This document shows, piece after piece, positions 8,657 to 17,611 of a DNA stretch of 64,000 bases (within the stretch, counting starts at the first letter, position 1; every line of letters starts with the position of its first letter). The stretch spans positions 787,630 to 851,629 of the forward strand of contig NZ_SADT02000001.1 of NCBI RefSeq assembly GCF_004016445.2, written 5' to 3'. The notes below the pieces were generated by a model, which was not told where the DNA came from, did no database searches, and saw nothing but the letters and a program-made list of their open reading frames with translations. This stretch comes from Mesorhizobium sp. M2E.F.Ca.ET.219.01.1.1 (GTDB taxonomy: Bacteria; Pseudomonadota; Alphaproteobacteria; Rhizobiales; Rhizobiaceae). The position numbers and the translations under genes were made by a program.

Positions 8657-9958
8657 ATGAGCGAGGGACACTCGACCTATACGCCCAAGACCGGTATCGA
8701 GCGCTGGTTCGACGCGCGCATGCCGCTGCCGCGGCTGATCTATGACAGCTTCGTCGCCTATCCGGTGCCGCGCAACCTCAACTACATGTGGACGTTCGGC
8801 GGCATCCTGTCGATCATGCTGGTCTCGCAGATCCTGACCGGCATCGTGCTGGCGATGCACTACACGTCCGATACCAATCTCGCCTTCGATTCGGTCGAGA
8901 AGATCATGCGCGACGTGAATTCGGGATGGCTCCTGCGCTATCTGCATTCCAATGGCGCCTCGTTCTTCTTCGTCGCCGTCTACATCCATATCTTCCGCGG
9001 CCTGTTCTACGGCTCCTACAAGGCGCCGCGCGAGCTCTTGTGGATCCTCGGCTGCATCATCTACCTCCTGATGATGGCCACCGGCTTCATGGGTTATGTG
9101 CTGCCCTGGGGTCAGATGAGCTTTTGGGGCGCCACTGTCATCACCGGCTTCTTCAGCGCCATTCCGCTGGTCGGCAACTGGATCCAGCAGCTGCTGCTCG
9201 GCGGCTTCGCGGTCGACGATCCGACGCTGAACCGCTTCTTCGCGCTGCATTACCTTTTGCCGTTCATGATCGCCGGCGTCGTGGTGCTGCACATCTGGGC
9301 GCTGCATGTCGTGGGCCAGTCGAACCCGACAGGCATCGAGGTCAAGTCGAAAACCGACACCGTTGCCTTCACGCCCTATGCGACCATCAAGGACGCGTTC
9401 GGCATGATCGTGTTCCTGTTCTTCTTCGCCTATTTCGTGTTCTATCTGCCGAACTATCTCGGTCACCCGGACAATTACACGGTCGCCAACCCGCTGAAGA
9501 CGCCGGCCCATATCGTTCCGGAATGGTACTTCCTGCCGTTCTACGCGATCCTGCGCGCCATCACCTTCAACATCGGCCCGATCAACTCCAAGCTCGGCGG
9601 CGTGCTGTGCATGTTCGGCGCCATCGCCATGCTGTTCCTGGTGCCGTGGCTCGACACCTCCAAGGTGCGCTCGGCGGTCTATCGTCCGTGGTACAAGCTG
9701 TTCTTCTGGCTGTTCGTGGCCGACGCCGTCCTGCTCGGATGGCTGGGCTCGCAGCCGGCGGAAGGCGCCTACGTGTTCATGGCGCAGATGGCGACGCTGT
9801 TCTACTTCGCCTTTTTCCTGGTCATCATGCCGGTGCTCGGCCTGATCGAGACGCCGCGCAGGCTGCCGAACTCGATCACCGAAGCGGTGCTGGAAAAGAA
9901 CAAGGGCGGCAGCGGACATCCGGCAGGCGCGACCGCCGCGCCGGAAACCAAGGGCTGA
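8657..9958 (+). CDS. petB: Cytochrome b of the bc1 complex
   Basis: Starting at ATG 8657 ([20 protein letters not shown]), the 433-residue protein has the eight-helix cytochrome b layout. The haem ligands are visible as His97 and His111 in helix B and His198 and His212 in helix D, and the quinol-oxidation PEWY motif sits at 288-291. It houses haems bL and bH and the Qo and Qi sites. The C-terminus ends with a hydrophilic tail ([18 protein letters not shown]). It lies between petA and petC with short gaps, so the three are one operon. Confidence 0.97.
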   Translation: MSEGHSTYTPKTGIERWFDARMPLPRLIYDSFVAYPVPRNLNYMWTFGGILSIMLVSQILTGIVLAMHYTSDTNLAFDSVEKIMRDVNSGWLLRYLHSNGASFFFVAVYIHIFRGLFYGSYKAPRELLWILGCIIYLLMMATGFMGYVLPWGQMSFWGATVITGFFSAIPLVGNWIQQLLLGGFAVDDPTLNRFFALHYLLPFMIAGVVVLHIWALHVVGQSNPTGIEVKSKTDTVAFTPYATIKDAFGMIVFLFFFAYFVFYLPNYLGHPDNYTVANPLKTPAHIVPEWYFLPFYAILRAITFNIGPINSKLGGVLCMFGAIAMLFLVPWLDTSKVRSAVYRPWYKLFFWLFVADAVLLGWLGSQPAEGAYVFMAQMATLFYFAFFLVIMPVLGLIETPRRLPNSITEAVLEKNKGGSGHPAGATAAPETKG

Positions 9959-9979
9959 GAATCTGAGGGGATTTTGGGT

Positions 9980-10837
9980 ATGAAAAAGATTCTCACCTCG
10001 CTGGCGCTGCTCGGCCTGGTGGTCGCGGGTACCGCTGCCATCGCCGCCGAAGAGGAACACAACCCGGCCGCGCCGACGCATTTCCCGATCAACGAACCGA
10101 AGGAAATGAGCTGGAGCTTCGCTGGTCCGTTCGGCACCTATGACAAGGCGCAGCTGCAGCGCGGCCTCAAGGTCTACAAGGAAGTCTGCTCGGCCTGCCA
10201 CTCGATGAACCTTGTAGCGTTCCGCACACTGGAAGGGCTTGGCTATTCGGAGGCGCAGATCAAGACGCTGGCCGCCGGATACACCATCCATGACGGCCCG
10301 AACGACGCCGGCGACATGTTCGACCGTCCCGGCAAGCCGTCGGATCACTTCCCGGCGCCGTTCCCGAACGAGCAGGCCGCGGCTGCCGCCAATGGCGGCG
10401 CCGCCCCGCCGGACATGTCGCTGCTCGCCAAGGCGCGCGGCGTCGAGCGCGGCTTCCCGCGCTTCATCTTCGATATCTTCACCCAGTATGCGCAGGGCGG
10501 CCCGGATTACATCCACTCGCTGCTCACCGGCTACGACCAGACGCCGCCGGCCGGCATGGTGATCCCGGAAGGCACGCACTACAATCCGTACTTCCTGTCC
10601 GGCGTGTCCTTGAAGATGCCGAAGCCGCTCTCGGACGGCCAGGTGACCTATGACGACGGCGCGCCGCAGACCGTCGACCAGTATGCCCGCGATGTCGCGG
10701 CGTTCCTGATGTTTGCCGCCGAGCCGCATCTGGAGGACCGCAAGAAGACCGGCTTCCGCGTCATGGTCTTCCTGCTGCTCTTCGGCGCGCTGGTCTACAT
10801 GACCAAGCGCAGGGTGTGGGCCGACGTCGCGCACTGA
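9980..10837 (+). CDS. petC: Cytochrome c1 of the bc1 complex
   Basis: I use ATG 9980, which sits 9 bases after GAGGGG, rather than the in-frame TTG six bases upstream. The 285-residue product has a cleavable signal (residues 1-23, ending AAIAA), the haem-binding CSACH at residues 70-74, and a C-terminal membrane anchor (FLLLFGALVYMTKRRVWADV), with the axial Met expected in the second half. It accepts electrons from the Rieske centre and passes them to soluble cytochrome c. An intrinsic terminator follows 25 bp later, closing the operon. Confidence 0.97.
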   Translation: MKKILTSLALLGLVVAGTAAIAAEEEHNPAAPTHFPINEPKEMSWSFAGPFGTYDKAQLQRGLKVYKEVCSACHSMNLVAFRTLEGLGYSEAQIKTLAAGYTIHDGPNDAGDMFDRPGKPSDHFPAPFPNEQAAAAANGGAAPPDMSLLAKARGVERGFPRFIFDIFTQYAQGGPDYIHSLLTGYDQTPPAGMVIPEGTHYNPYFLSGVSLKMPKPLSDGQVTYDDGAPQTVDQYARDVAAFLMFAAEPHLEDRKKTGFRVMVFLLLFGALVYMTKRRVWADVAH

Positions 10838-10861
10838 GGCGCGACCAAATCGTAAAGCTTC

Positions 10862-10888
10862 AAAGGGCGCCCCTCAGGCGCCCTTTTG
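10862..10888 (+). terminator. Intrinsic terminator after petC
   Basis: AAAGGGCGCC at 10862-10871 pairs exactly with GGCGCCCTTT at 10877-10886 around a 5-base loop, and the T stretch that follows fits a rho-independent terminator for petABC. Confidence 0.85.
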
Positions 10889-10974
10889 TATTTCGGGACC
10901 ACGATGACGGCCCTGTCACATGGCCGTCATCGCGCGCGGCGATCCTGCCTTGCCCTCATCAAAGGATCGCACCC

Positions 10975-11670
10975 ATGAAAAGATACGCATCCCTCGCGGC
11001 CGGTTTCCTGCTGCTCATCACCGGATACACTGCCCATGCCGACGAGGCTCAGCCTTTCGTCACCAACAAGGATATCGACCTGACGATGATCCTGCCGCCG
11101 CCGCCGGCGAACGACTCCGCCGAGACGAAGGCTGAGCTTGGCGAAGTGCTGACGCTGCAGATGACGCGTACGCCCGAGATGGAAAAGCGCGCCATCGCCG
11201 ATGCCGAGGAGAATGTCTGGCGGTTCGCAGATGTCATGGGGCCGAAGTTCAACAAGGAAACGCTGCCGAAGTTCAGCGCCTTCTTCGATCGCGTGGTGGC
11301 CACGGAAGGCGCCGTCGTCGATCCGGCCAAGGATGTCTGGAGGCGTCCGCGCCCGCATCAGCTCAGCGATCTGGTCAAGCCGGTCGTCAAGCTGTCGAAC
11401 TCCGGTTCCTGGCCGTCGGGCCATGCCACGGTCGGCACCATGATGGGCATTATCCTCGCCGACATGGTGCCGGAAAAGCGCGCCGAGATCATGGCCCGCG
11501 CGGCCGAATATGCGCATAACCGCGTGGTCGGAGGCATCCACTATCCGTCCGACATCGAGATGGGCAAGATTTCGGGCAGCGTGATTGCCGCGGTCCTGCT
11601 CAGCCGTCCCGATTTCAAGGCCGAGTTCGAAGTGGCGCGCTCCGAACTGCGTTCGGATCTCGGCATGTAG
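10975..11670 (+). CDS. PAP2-family periplasmic acid phosphatase
   Basis: From ATG 10975 the 231-residue product has a signal peptide (MKRYASLAAGFLLLITGYTA, cut near AHA-DEA). It contains the three vanadium-haloperoxidase-type phosphatase motifs: KDVWRRPRP (K-x6-RP), SWPSGHAT (PSGH) and NRVVGGIHYPSD (the nucleophile-His block with R-x5-H-x3-D). This matches class A non-specific acid phosphatases, which hydrolyse phosphate monoesters in the periplasm. It is bounded by two terminators and looks monocistronic. The upstream in-frame extension into the petC terminator is not credible. Confidence 0.9.
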   Translation: MKRYASLAAGFLLLITGYTAHADEAQPFVTNKDIDLTMILPPPPANDSAETKAELGEVLTLQMTRTPEMEKRAIADAEENVWRFADVMGPKFNKETLPKFSAFFDRVVATEGAVVDPAKDVWRRPRPHQLSDLVKPVVKLSNSGSWPSGHATVGTMMGIILADMVPEKRAEIMARAAEYAHNRVVGGIHYPSDIEMGKISGSVIAAVLLSRPDFKAEFEVARSELRSDLGM

Positions 11671-11695
11671 TTGCAAGGTAAGCGCCTGCTTTTCG

Positions 11696-11722
11696 AAGGG
11701 CGCTTTCGCGCGCGCCCTTTTT
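11696..11722 (+). terminator. Intrinsic terminator after the acid phosphatase gene
   Basis: AAGGGCGC (11696-11703) pairs with GCGCCCTT (11712-11719) and is followed by a T run, 25 bp after the stop codon. Confidence 0.8.
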
Positions 11723-11864
11723 GTTATGGCGGAGGCCGGTCGGCACCGATGCTTTGCCGGATGTGCTTGTCTCTGGCGCGACATCGCGGTAGCCCTTGTC
11801 GGTCGCGTCGGGCAGCAATGGCCGACGCCGCCAAATCCGACAGCCGGACACGCGGAAAACCTCA

Positions 11865-12410
11865 ATGAAATCCTCCCTCGAAGACACGCTGCTTGCGGCC
11901 ATCCGCACCATTCCGGATTATCCCAAGCCCGGCATATTGTTTCGCGATATCACCACGCTGCTTGGCGATGCCCGCGCCTTCCGCCGCGCCATCGACGAGC
12001 TGGTGCATCCCTATGCCGGGCTGAAGATCGACAAGATCGCCGGCATCGAGGCGCGCGGCTTCATCCTCGGCGGCGCCGTGGCGCACCAGCTCTCGGCCGG
12101 CTTCGTGCCGATCCGCAAGAAGGGTAAGCTGCCCTACGAAACGGTGCGGGTGGCATACAGCCTCGAATACGGCCTGGACGAGATGGAGATGCATAAGGAC
12201 GGCGTCTCGCCCGGCGAGAAGGTGATCGTGGTCGACGACCTGATCGCCACCGGCGGCACCGCGGAAGCAGCGGTCAGGCTGCTCAGGCAGATCGGCGCCG
12301 ACATCGTCGCGGCCTGCTTCGTCATCGACCTGCCGGACCTCGGCGGCCGCAAGAAGCTGGAAGCGCTCGGCGTGCCGGTCAGGACGCTGATCGGGTATGA
12401 GGGGCATTAG
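11865..12410 (+). CDS. apt: Adenine phosphoribosyltransferase
   Basis: The 181-residue protein from ATG 11865 ([20 protein letters not shown]) carries the Apt fold. The PRPP loop reads [13 protein letters not shown] at residues 120-132, and the adenine-recognition region includes [15 protein letters not shown] and [12 protein letters not shown]. It salvages adenine to AMP using PRPP in the cytosol. Its TAG stop is the last base of the gene and also the first base of a heptanucleotide repeat array, so its 3' UTR is unusual. It is convergent with the MaoC-like pair. Confidence 0.95.
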   Translation: MKSSLEDTLLAAIRTIPDYPKPGILFRDITTLLGDARAFRRAIDELVHPYAGLKIDKIAGIEARGFILGGAVAHQLSAGFVPIRKKGKLPYETVRVAYSLEYGLDEMEMHKDGVSPGEKVIVVDDLIATGGTAEAAVRLLRQIGADIVAACFVIDLPDLGGRKKLEALGVPVRTLIGYEGH

Positions 12411-12562
12411 TGAATAGTGAATAGTGAATAGTGAATAGTGAAGAGTGAAGAGTGAAGAGTGAAGAGTGAAGAGTGAAGAGTGAAGAGTGAAGAGTGAAGA
12501 GTGAAGAGTGAAGAGTGAAGAGTGAAGAGTGAAGAGTGAAGAGTGAAGAGTGAAGAGTGAAG
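12410..12562 (+). repeat. Heptanucleotide tandem array, (GTGAATA)4 then (GTGAAGA)17
   Basis: Beginning with the last base of the apt stop codon, GTGAATA occurs 4 times (12410-12437) and GTGAAGA 17 times (12438-12556), ending in a partial GTGAAG at 12557-12562. The units are in register without interruption. Because the period is 7 and each unit includes TGA, and the junctions give TAG, all three plus frames are closed, while one minus frame stays open as a spurious HSSLFTL repeat peptide. The array is likely to vary in copy number by slippage. Confidence 0.97.
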
Positions 12563-12591
12563 GTAGGTTGTTCGAGCGCGAATCTATGCGG

Positions 12592-12632
12592 ATCACTACT
12601 GACTAATCACTAATCACCATTCACCATTCACT
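12592..12632 (-). repeat. Inverted, degenerate heptad track after the MaoC gene stop
   Basis: Read on the minus strand directly after the TAG stop of the facing MaoC gene, the bases fall into 7-mers: GTGAATG twice, GTGATTA twice, GTCAGTA, then GTGATC. This mirrors the array after apt: both convergent genes end TAG-TGAAT. The two tracks are 29 bp apart and form a long inverted-repeat arrangement. Confidence 0.8.
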
Positions 12633-13101
12633 ACTCCACCTTCACCAGCACGGCGCTGTCGAATTCGATGACCTTGTCGCCGGTGGAGTCAAATCCTTCG
12701 GAGCGCAGCGTGAGCAGGTTCCAGCCGGGACGTCCGGTAAGCGGCCGGTGCGCCTGCGCGGTGCGCGTGAAGGTCACCGTCTCGCCGGCATAGACCGGCT
12801 TCAGCCATTTGAGGTTGCGGAAGCCGGGCGAGGGGCCGAATTCGGGCTGCGGGCCGGGGCCGGTCCAGCGCACGCCCTCGGTCTCCATGCGCTTTTCGAG
12901 GTTGTATTTCATCCAGGTGGCGGCGGTATGCCAGCCGGAAGCGCAAAGCCCGCCGAGCACGCTCTTCCTTGCCGCCTCCTCATCGACATGGAAGATTTGC
13001 GGGTCGTATTTCCTGGCAAACGCCTTGATCTCGTCGGCCTCGAATTTATGCGAGCCCAGCGTGACGGTTTCGCCGATCAGGAAGTATTCGTCGAGTGTCA
13101 T
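12631..13101 (-). CDS. MaoC-like (hot-dog fold) dehydratase, second gene of pair
   Basis: A 156-residue single hot-dog-domain protein (MTLDEYFLIGETVTLGSHKF). It has the hydratase-like signature segment FARKYDPQIFHVDEEAA, where the Asp and His in YDPQIFHVD correspond to the catalytic Asp/His of R-specific enoyl-CoA hydratases, and the conserved GLCASGWHTAA segment. It starts inside the stop of the upstream homologue (4-base ATGA overlap), so the two are translationally coupled and probably form a heterodimer or adjacent-step pair. Substrates are not identifiable; acyl-CoA hydration is the family role. Confidence 0.85.
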   Translation of the reverse strand: MTLDEYFLIGETVTLGSHKFEADEIKAFARKYDPQIFHVDEEAARKSVLGGLCASGWHTAATWMKYNLEKRMETEGVRWTGPGPQPEFGPSPGFRNLKWLKPVYAGETVTFTRTAQAHRPLTGRPGWNLLTLRSEGFDSTGDKVIEFDSAVLVKVE

Positions 13102-13568
13102 GATTGGCCTTGAGCGGCATCACGCGCGAGGAACATACCGGTGTTCTCCAGCTCGAAGACGCATTCGCCGCGCTGGTTGAAGAGCTCGCTGCGCATGGTG
13201 ATCAAGCCGAGCTGAGGCCTCGATTTGGACTGGCGCTTGGAAAGTATGGTGGCCTTCCCGGTCAGCCGGTCGCCTGCCAGAACCGGCTTCTTCCATTTCA
13301 CATGCTCGATACCGGGCGAGCCTTGAGAGGTCGAATCGAGCAGGAAGGCGTCGCAAAGCATGCGCATGAACATCGCGCAGGTGTGCCAGCCCGAAGCCGA
13401 AAGCCCGCCGAGGATGCTCGCCTTGCCGGCTTCCTCATCGAGATGCATCGGCTGCGGGTCGAACTCCGAGGCGAATTCGATGATCTCGGCCGCACTTACG
13501 TCCTTGCTGCCGAGGTCGAGCGAGGCGCCCTCCGCGAAATCCTCATAGGCCCAGGTCTTTCCGGTCAT
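13098..13568 (-). CDS. MaoC-like (hot-dog fold) dehydratase, first gene of pair
   Basis: Also 156 residues (MTGKTWAYEDFAEGASLDLG) with the hydratase motif FASEFDPQPMHLDEEA and GLSASGWHTCA, closely parallel to its downstream partner. Both copies retain the D-x4-H arrangement. Paired MaoC subunits commonly make one active heterodimer; here both look intact. The ribosome binding site upstream of the ATG at 13568 is weak. A 114-bp gap separates it from corA. Confidence 0.85.
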   Translation of the reverse strand: MTGKTWAYEDFAEGASLDLGSKDVSAAEIIEFASEFDPQPMHLDEEAGKASILGGLSASGWHTCAMFMRMLCDAFLLDSTSQGSPGIEHVKWKKPVLAGDRLTGKATILSKRQSKSRPQLGLITMRSELFNQRGECVFELENTGMFLARDAAQGQS

Positions 13569-13682
13569 GCTGGCAATCCGGTTGACGAATGCGTGGTCCC
13601 CAAATCGGGCATTTCCGGATGAAGGTCCAAGGCAATTTGGTCAAGTGATTTCTGGTAAGCCAGCCGTCGCCGGCCGACGCCG

Positions 13683-14657
13683 TCAGAGCCAGCCGCGGCG
13701 GCGGAAATACCAGAAGGGCAGGATGGCCGAGACCACCATCAGGCCGATGGCGAAGGGGTAGCCTAACTCCCATTTGAGCTCGGGGATGATGTCGAAGTTC
13801 ATGCCGTAGATCGAGGCGACCAGCGTCGGCGGCAGGAAGATGACGGCGGCGACCGAGAAGATTTTGATGATGGCGTTCTGTTCGATCGAGATCATGCCGA
13901 GCGTTGCGTCGAGCAGGAAGGAGATCTTCTGCGACAGGAAGGTGGCATGGTCGGCGAGCGAGAGCACGTCGCGCGACAGCGTCTTGATGCGGGCGCGGAC
14001 ATCCTTGCTCATCTTGGTCTGGTCCGCGACATGGGCGAGGAAGCCGGCGAGGCGCTGCAACGAGATCAGGCTGTCGCGAACGGAAGAAGCGAGGTCCTCC
14101 TTGCGGCCGATGCCTTTCAGCAATTCCTGGAAATCGCGGTTGCGTTTGGAGGCCTTGGTCGAGCGCGCCTCAAAAATGTCGCGCGAGATCGCTTCGACGT
14201 CGCGGCCGGCGCGCTCAAGGATGTCGGCCAGACGGTCGACGATCGCTTCCAGCAAGCCGATCAGGATGGTGTCGCCGCTGGTGCAGCCGGTCGCCACCTT
14301 TTCGGCGCGCAGCGGGAAGGTCTTGAAGGCCTTCGGTTCGTGGTAGCGGATGGTGATCAGCCGGTTGCCGGCAAGCGCGAAGGTCACCGGCGACATCAGC
14401 GGATCGTCGGCCTCGGTCTGCGCCGGCAGCACGGCGGTCATGAAGTAGCCGCCGTCCTCGACGTAGAGGCGGCTCGAAATCTCGATCTCCTCCATCTCCT
14501 CGCGGGTCGGGATCGCTATCCCCAGCCAGCTCTCGATGCGCGCCTCTTCCTCCTTGGTCGGATTGAAGAGATCGGCCCAGACGACCCTGTCGCCATCCGC
14601 CGCAAGATCCTCGGTGAGGCGCAGGCGGTCATTGTCCACGACGAAGGTTTTTATCAT
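13683..14657 (-). CDS. corA: Magnesium/cobalt transporter CorA
   Basis: ATG 14657 is preferred because GGAGA precedes it; the upstream frame to 14741 overlaps ychF. The 324-residue protein has the long cytoplasmic alpha/beta N-domain and helical stalk, then two C-terminal membrane helices with the diagnostic YGMNF motif (GMN at 285-287) at the end of the first. The tail FWYFRRRGWL is basic as usual. It should form a pentameric Mg2+ channel in the inner membrane. It follows ychF by 19 bp and may be cotranscribed with it. Confidence 0.93.
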   Translation of the reverse strand: MIKTFVVDNDRLRLTEDLAADGDRVVWADLFNPTKEEEARIESWLGIAIPTREEMEEIEISSRLYVEDGGYFMTAVLPAQTEADDPLMSPVTFALAGNRLITIRYHEPKAFKTFPLRAEKVATGCTSGDTILIGLLEAIVDRLADILERAGRDVEAISRDIFEARSTKASKRNRDFQELLKGIGRKEDLASSVRDSLISLQRLAGFLAHVADQTKMSKDVRARIKTLSRDVLSLADHATFLSQKISFLLDATLGMISIEQNAIIKIFSVAAVIFLPPTLVASIYGMNFDIIPELKWELGYPFAIGLMVVSAILPFWYFRRRGWL

Positions 14658-14676
14658 CGCCGGGTCTCCCTGGAGA

Positions 14677-15780
14677 TCAGGTGTTGAACTTGAACAGCAT
14701 GATGTCGCCGTCCTGGACGACATAGTCCTTGCCTTCGTCACGCGCCTTGCCGGCTTCCTTGGCGGCCACTTCGCCTCCCAGCGTGACGAAGTCGTTGTAG
14801 GAGATGGTCTGGGCGCGGATGAAGCCGCGCTCGAAGTCGGTGTGGATGACGCCGGCCGCCTGCGGCGCCTTATCGCCCTTGTGGATCGTCCAGGCGCGCG
14901 TCTCCTTCGGCCCGACGGTGAAGTAGGTGATCAGATGCAAGAGTTCGTAGCCGGCGCGGATCACCTTGTTGAGGCCAGGCTCGTCGAGGCCGATCGAGGC
15001 AAGGAACTCCATTTCCTCCTCGTCGGAAAGCTGGGCGACTTCCGCCTCGATCGCCGCCGAGATCACCACCGTGCCGGCGCCCTGCGCGGCCGCCATCTTC
15101 TCCACCGCCCTGGTGTGTTCGTTGCCGGTGGCGGCGTCCGCCTCGGCGACGTTGCAGACATAGAGAACGGGATGCGAGGTGAGCAGGTTCAGCCCCTGCA
15201 GGATGCGCAGGTCCTCCGGCGCGATGCCTTTCAACAGGAAGCGCGTCGGCTTGCCGGCCTGCAGCAATTCGAGCGACGCCTCCATCATCGGCAGGACGGC
15301 CATGGCTTCCTTGTCCTTGCCTGCGGCGCGCTTGCGGACCTGGACGATGCGGCGTTCAAGGCTTTCGAGGTCCGCGAGCATCAGCTCGGTCTCGACGGTT
15401 TCGGCGTCGGCCACCGGGTCGATGCGGCCCTCGACATGGGTGATGTCATCATCCTCGAAGCAGCGCAGCACATGCACGATCGCGTCGACCTCGCGAATGT
15501 TGGCAAGGAACTGGTTGCCCAGCCCTTCGCCCTTGGAGGCGCCGCGCACCAGGCCGGCAATGTCGACGAAGGAGATGCGGGTCGGGATGATCTCCTTCGA
15601 CTTGCCGATCGCCGCGATCTTCTGCAGGCGCGGATCCGGCACCGCCACCTCGCCGGTGTTCGGCTCGATGGTGCAGAAGGGATAGTTGGCGGCCTGCGCG
15701 GCCGCCGTCCTGGTCAGCGCGTTGAACAGCGTCGACTTGCCGACGTTGGGCAAGCCAACGATGCCACATTTGAAACCCAT
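14677..15780 (-). CDS. ychF: Ribosome-binding ATPase YchF (OLA1 family)
   Basis: The 367-residue protein from ATG 15780 (MGFKCGIVGLPNVGKSTLFN) has the Obg-family G1 loop at residues 9-17, the switch block FVDIAGLVRGASKGEGLGNQ and the altered G4 motif YVCNVAE in place of NKxD, which is why YchF prefers ATP. The coiled-coil and C-terminal TGS-like domain (ERGFIRAQTISYNDFVTLGG) are intact. It binds ribosomes and modulates stress responses. It sits in the common translation-linked cluster ychF-pth-rplY, all on the minus strand. Confidence 0.96.
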   Translation of the reverse strand: MGFKCGIVGLPNVGKSTLFNALTRTAAAQAANYPFCTIEPNTGEVAVPDPRLQKIAAIGKSKEIIPTRISFVDIAGLVRGASKGEGLGNQFLANIREVDAIVHVLRCFEDDDITHVEGRIDPVADAETVETELMLADLESLERRIVQVRKRAAGKDKEAMAVLPMMEASLELLQAGKPTRFLLKGIAPEDLRILQGLNLLTSHPVLYVCNVAEADAATGNEHTRAVEKMAAAQGAGTVVISAAIEAEVAQLSDEEEMEFLASIGLDEPGLNKVIRAGYELLHLITYFTVGPKETRAWTIHKGDKAPQAAGVIHTDFERGFIRAQTISYNDFVTLGGEVAAKEAGKARDEGKDYVVQDGDIMLFKFNT

Positions 15781-15871
15781 GTTCGTCCAGTCCTGTCGGA
15801 ATTCAATTTGGTGAGGGCTATGGGCGATAGGGGCGACGAACGTCAAGCCCCGAGCATCGTTCCTTCGACGC

Positions 15872-16594
15872 TCACTCCTTGCCGAACAGCTTCTTCAGCA
15901 TCGCGGCCATCGGGCCGCTTTCGGGGATTTTTGCCGCCGGCTGCTGCGGCCGCGCCTGGCGGACGTGGCTTTGCTGCTTCGGCGGTTTGGGCGGCGGGCG
16001 GTCATCATCGCCGGTCGGCACGAGTTTTTCACGCAAGGCGAGCGTGACGCGGTTCATGAAGGAGCTGTCGTCGCCCTTGGCGAGCAGCGCGGCGTTGTCG
16101 GAGATCGCGTCCAGCAGGACATCCAGCCATTCGCGGTCCGCCTTGGCGAAATCGCCGAGCACATGGCCGTGCACCATCTCCTTGACGCCGGGATGACCGA
16201 CGCCGATGCGCACCCGGCGATAGGCGTTGCCGACATGCTGGTCGAGCGAGCGGATGCCGTTATGACCGCCGGAACCGCCGCCCACCTTGACCCGGAGCTT
16301 GCCGGCGGCAAGGTCGATCTCGTCGTAGAAGACAGTGAGCGCGGACGGCTCGAGCTTGTAGAAGCGCAGCGCCTCGCCGACCGACTGTCCGGACAGGTTC
16401 ATGAAGGTTTGCGGCTTGATCAGCAGCACCTTCTCGCCGCCGAGCGTGCCTTCTGAGATCAGGCCCTGGAATTTTCGCGACCAGGGCGAAAAGGAATGGC
16501 GGCGGGCTATCGCGTCCGCCGCCATGAAGCCGACATTGTGCCGGTTGTTTTCGTATTTCGCGCCCGGATTGCCGAGGCCTGCAAAGACAAGCAT
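15872..16594 (-). CDS. pth: Peptidyl-tRNA hydrolase
   Basis: A 240-residue Pth: [20 protein letters not shown] contains the catalytic His19, followed by [13 protein letters not shown] and [14 protein letters not shown], all characteristic of bacterial Pth. It is longer than the usual ~195 residues because of a Pro/Gln-rich C-terminal tail (from about residue 192) ending [14 protein letters not shown], a feature common in rhizobia. GGAGG lies 5-6 bases before the start. It recycles peptidyl-tRNAs and lies just downstream of rplY. Confidence 0.95.
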   Translation of the reverse strand: MLVFAGLGNPGAKYENNRHNVGFMAADAIARRHSFSPWSRKFQGLISEGTLGGEKVLLIKPQTFMNLSGQSVGEALRFYKLEPSALTVFYDEIDLAAGKLRVKVGGGSGGHNGIRSLDQHVGNAYRRVRIGVGHPGVKEMVHGHVLGDFAKADREWLDVLLDAISDNAALLAKGDDSSFMNRVTLALREKLVPTGDDDRPPPKPPKQQSHVRQARPQQPAAKIPESGPMAAMLKKLFGKE

Positions 16595-16618
16595 CGCCGC
16601 CTCCGGGTGCAGAAATGA

Positions 16619-17263
16619 TTATTTCTCTTCGGCCGCGGGGGCCGCAGGTTCGGCCGCAGCCACCTCGGTGGTGGCTTCTGCCTCCGGCTTCATTGCCGAC
16701 GAGCCGGCAATGGTCGCGATGGTGAAGTCGCGATCGGAGATGACCGGCTTGACGCCGGCCGGCAGCTTGACCGCCGAGATATGGATCGAGTCGCCGATGT
16801 CGGTGCCGGCGAGATCGACGGTGATGAATTCCGGGATCGCGTTGGCCGGGCAGTGGAACTCGACTTCGTGGCGAACGATGTTGAGCACGCCGCCGCGCTT
16901 GATGCCGGGCGACTTGTCTTCATTGATGAAGTGGACGGGCACGTCGACATTGACCTCGGTGTCCTTGCCGATGCGCAGGAAGTCGACATGGACAGGGAAA
17001 TCCTTGACCGGGTCGAGCTGGAAATCCTTCGGCAGGACCTGGATCTTCTTGCCGTCGACATCGATCGTGGCGACCGTGGTGAGGAACCCTCCGCCATGGA
17101 TCTTGTAGAAGAGGTCCTTGTAGTTCAGCGCAATCGCCAGGGGAGGCTGCTTGTCGCCGTAGATGACTGCAGGCACTTTACCGTCGCGGCGAACTGCACG
17201 GGCGGACCCCTTACCGACCTGTTCGCGCGCTTCGGCCTTGAGCTCGTAAGTATCGTGGCTCAT
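16619..17263 (-). CDS. rplY: 50S ribosomal protein L25 with Ctc-type extension
   Basis: A 214-residue long-form L25/TL5 ([20 protein letters not shown]). The N-terminal 5S-rRNA-binding domain contains [17 protein letters not shown], then a second beta domain, then an Ala/Glu-rich tail ([13 protein letters not shown]). AAGGAAATGCC precedes the start. It binds 5S rRNA in the large subunit and is likely the first gene of the rplY-pth-ychF-corA run. Confidence 0.95.
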   Translation of the reverse strand: MSHDTYELKAEAREQVGKGSARAVRRDGKVPAVIYGDKQPPLAIALNYKDLFYKIHGGGFLTTVATIDVDGKKIQVLPKDFQLDPVKDFPVHVDFLRIGKDTEVNVDVPVHFINEDKSPGIKRGGVLNIVRHEVEFHCPANAIPEFITVDLAGTDIGDSIHISAVKLPAGVKPVISDRDFTIATIAGSSAMKPEAEATTEVAAAEPAAPAAEEK

Positions 17264-17611
17264 GGCATTTCCTTTCGCGTGTTATGGAGCGCTTGCGGCA
17301 GGCACGAGGCCAACCGTAAACGTCGAAAGCCGTCGCGGCCTTGCACGATCTGTCCGATGCGTTTGGCGATCCAAATGCGTCTGGGGATCATGCGAGGCCT
17401 GGCCGGCCTTCCTCCGCGTTGCCTCCAAGGGTGTCTACGCGGGTGGCGGCTCTATAGCGGAAGGCGGACGACGGCGCAAGCGGTTGGACTGGAAGGCTTG
17501 CAGGGTGTTTTCCAGCGCTGACAAGCATAAACCGGAAATCCCATTCGACAAATGTAGGATCGGGTGGTTCCCAGCCGTCCTGCGGCGTGCAACCAGCCCG
17601 TGGGGACCACT
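17264..17611. other. Divergent intergenic region, no clear feature
   Basis: This 348-bp spacer lies between rplY (minus) and a glutathione S-transferase gene (plus) and must contain both promoters. The plus frame running 17262-17615 is Arg/Cys-rich, overlaps the GST start and has no ribosome binding site, so I do not call it. I see no confident promoter match, repeat or RNA gene. Confidence 0.5.

Noticed and set aside
8651..10834. 727-codon minus-strand frame across petB-petC
   Set aside because: Antisense shadow of cytochrome genes; no ribosome binding site or recognisable domain.
11862..12596. Minus-strand frame with HSSLFTL repeats
   Set aside because: It is the translation of the heptanucleotide array joined to antisense of apt, not a repeat protein.
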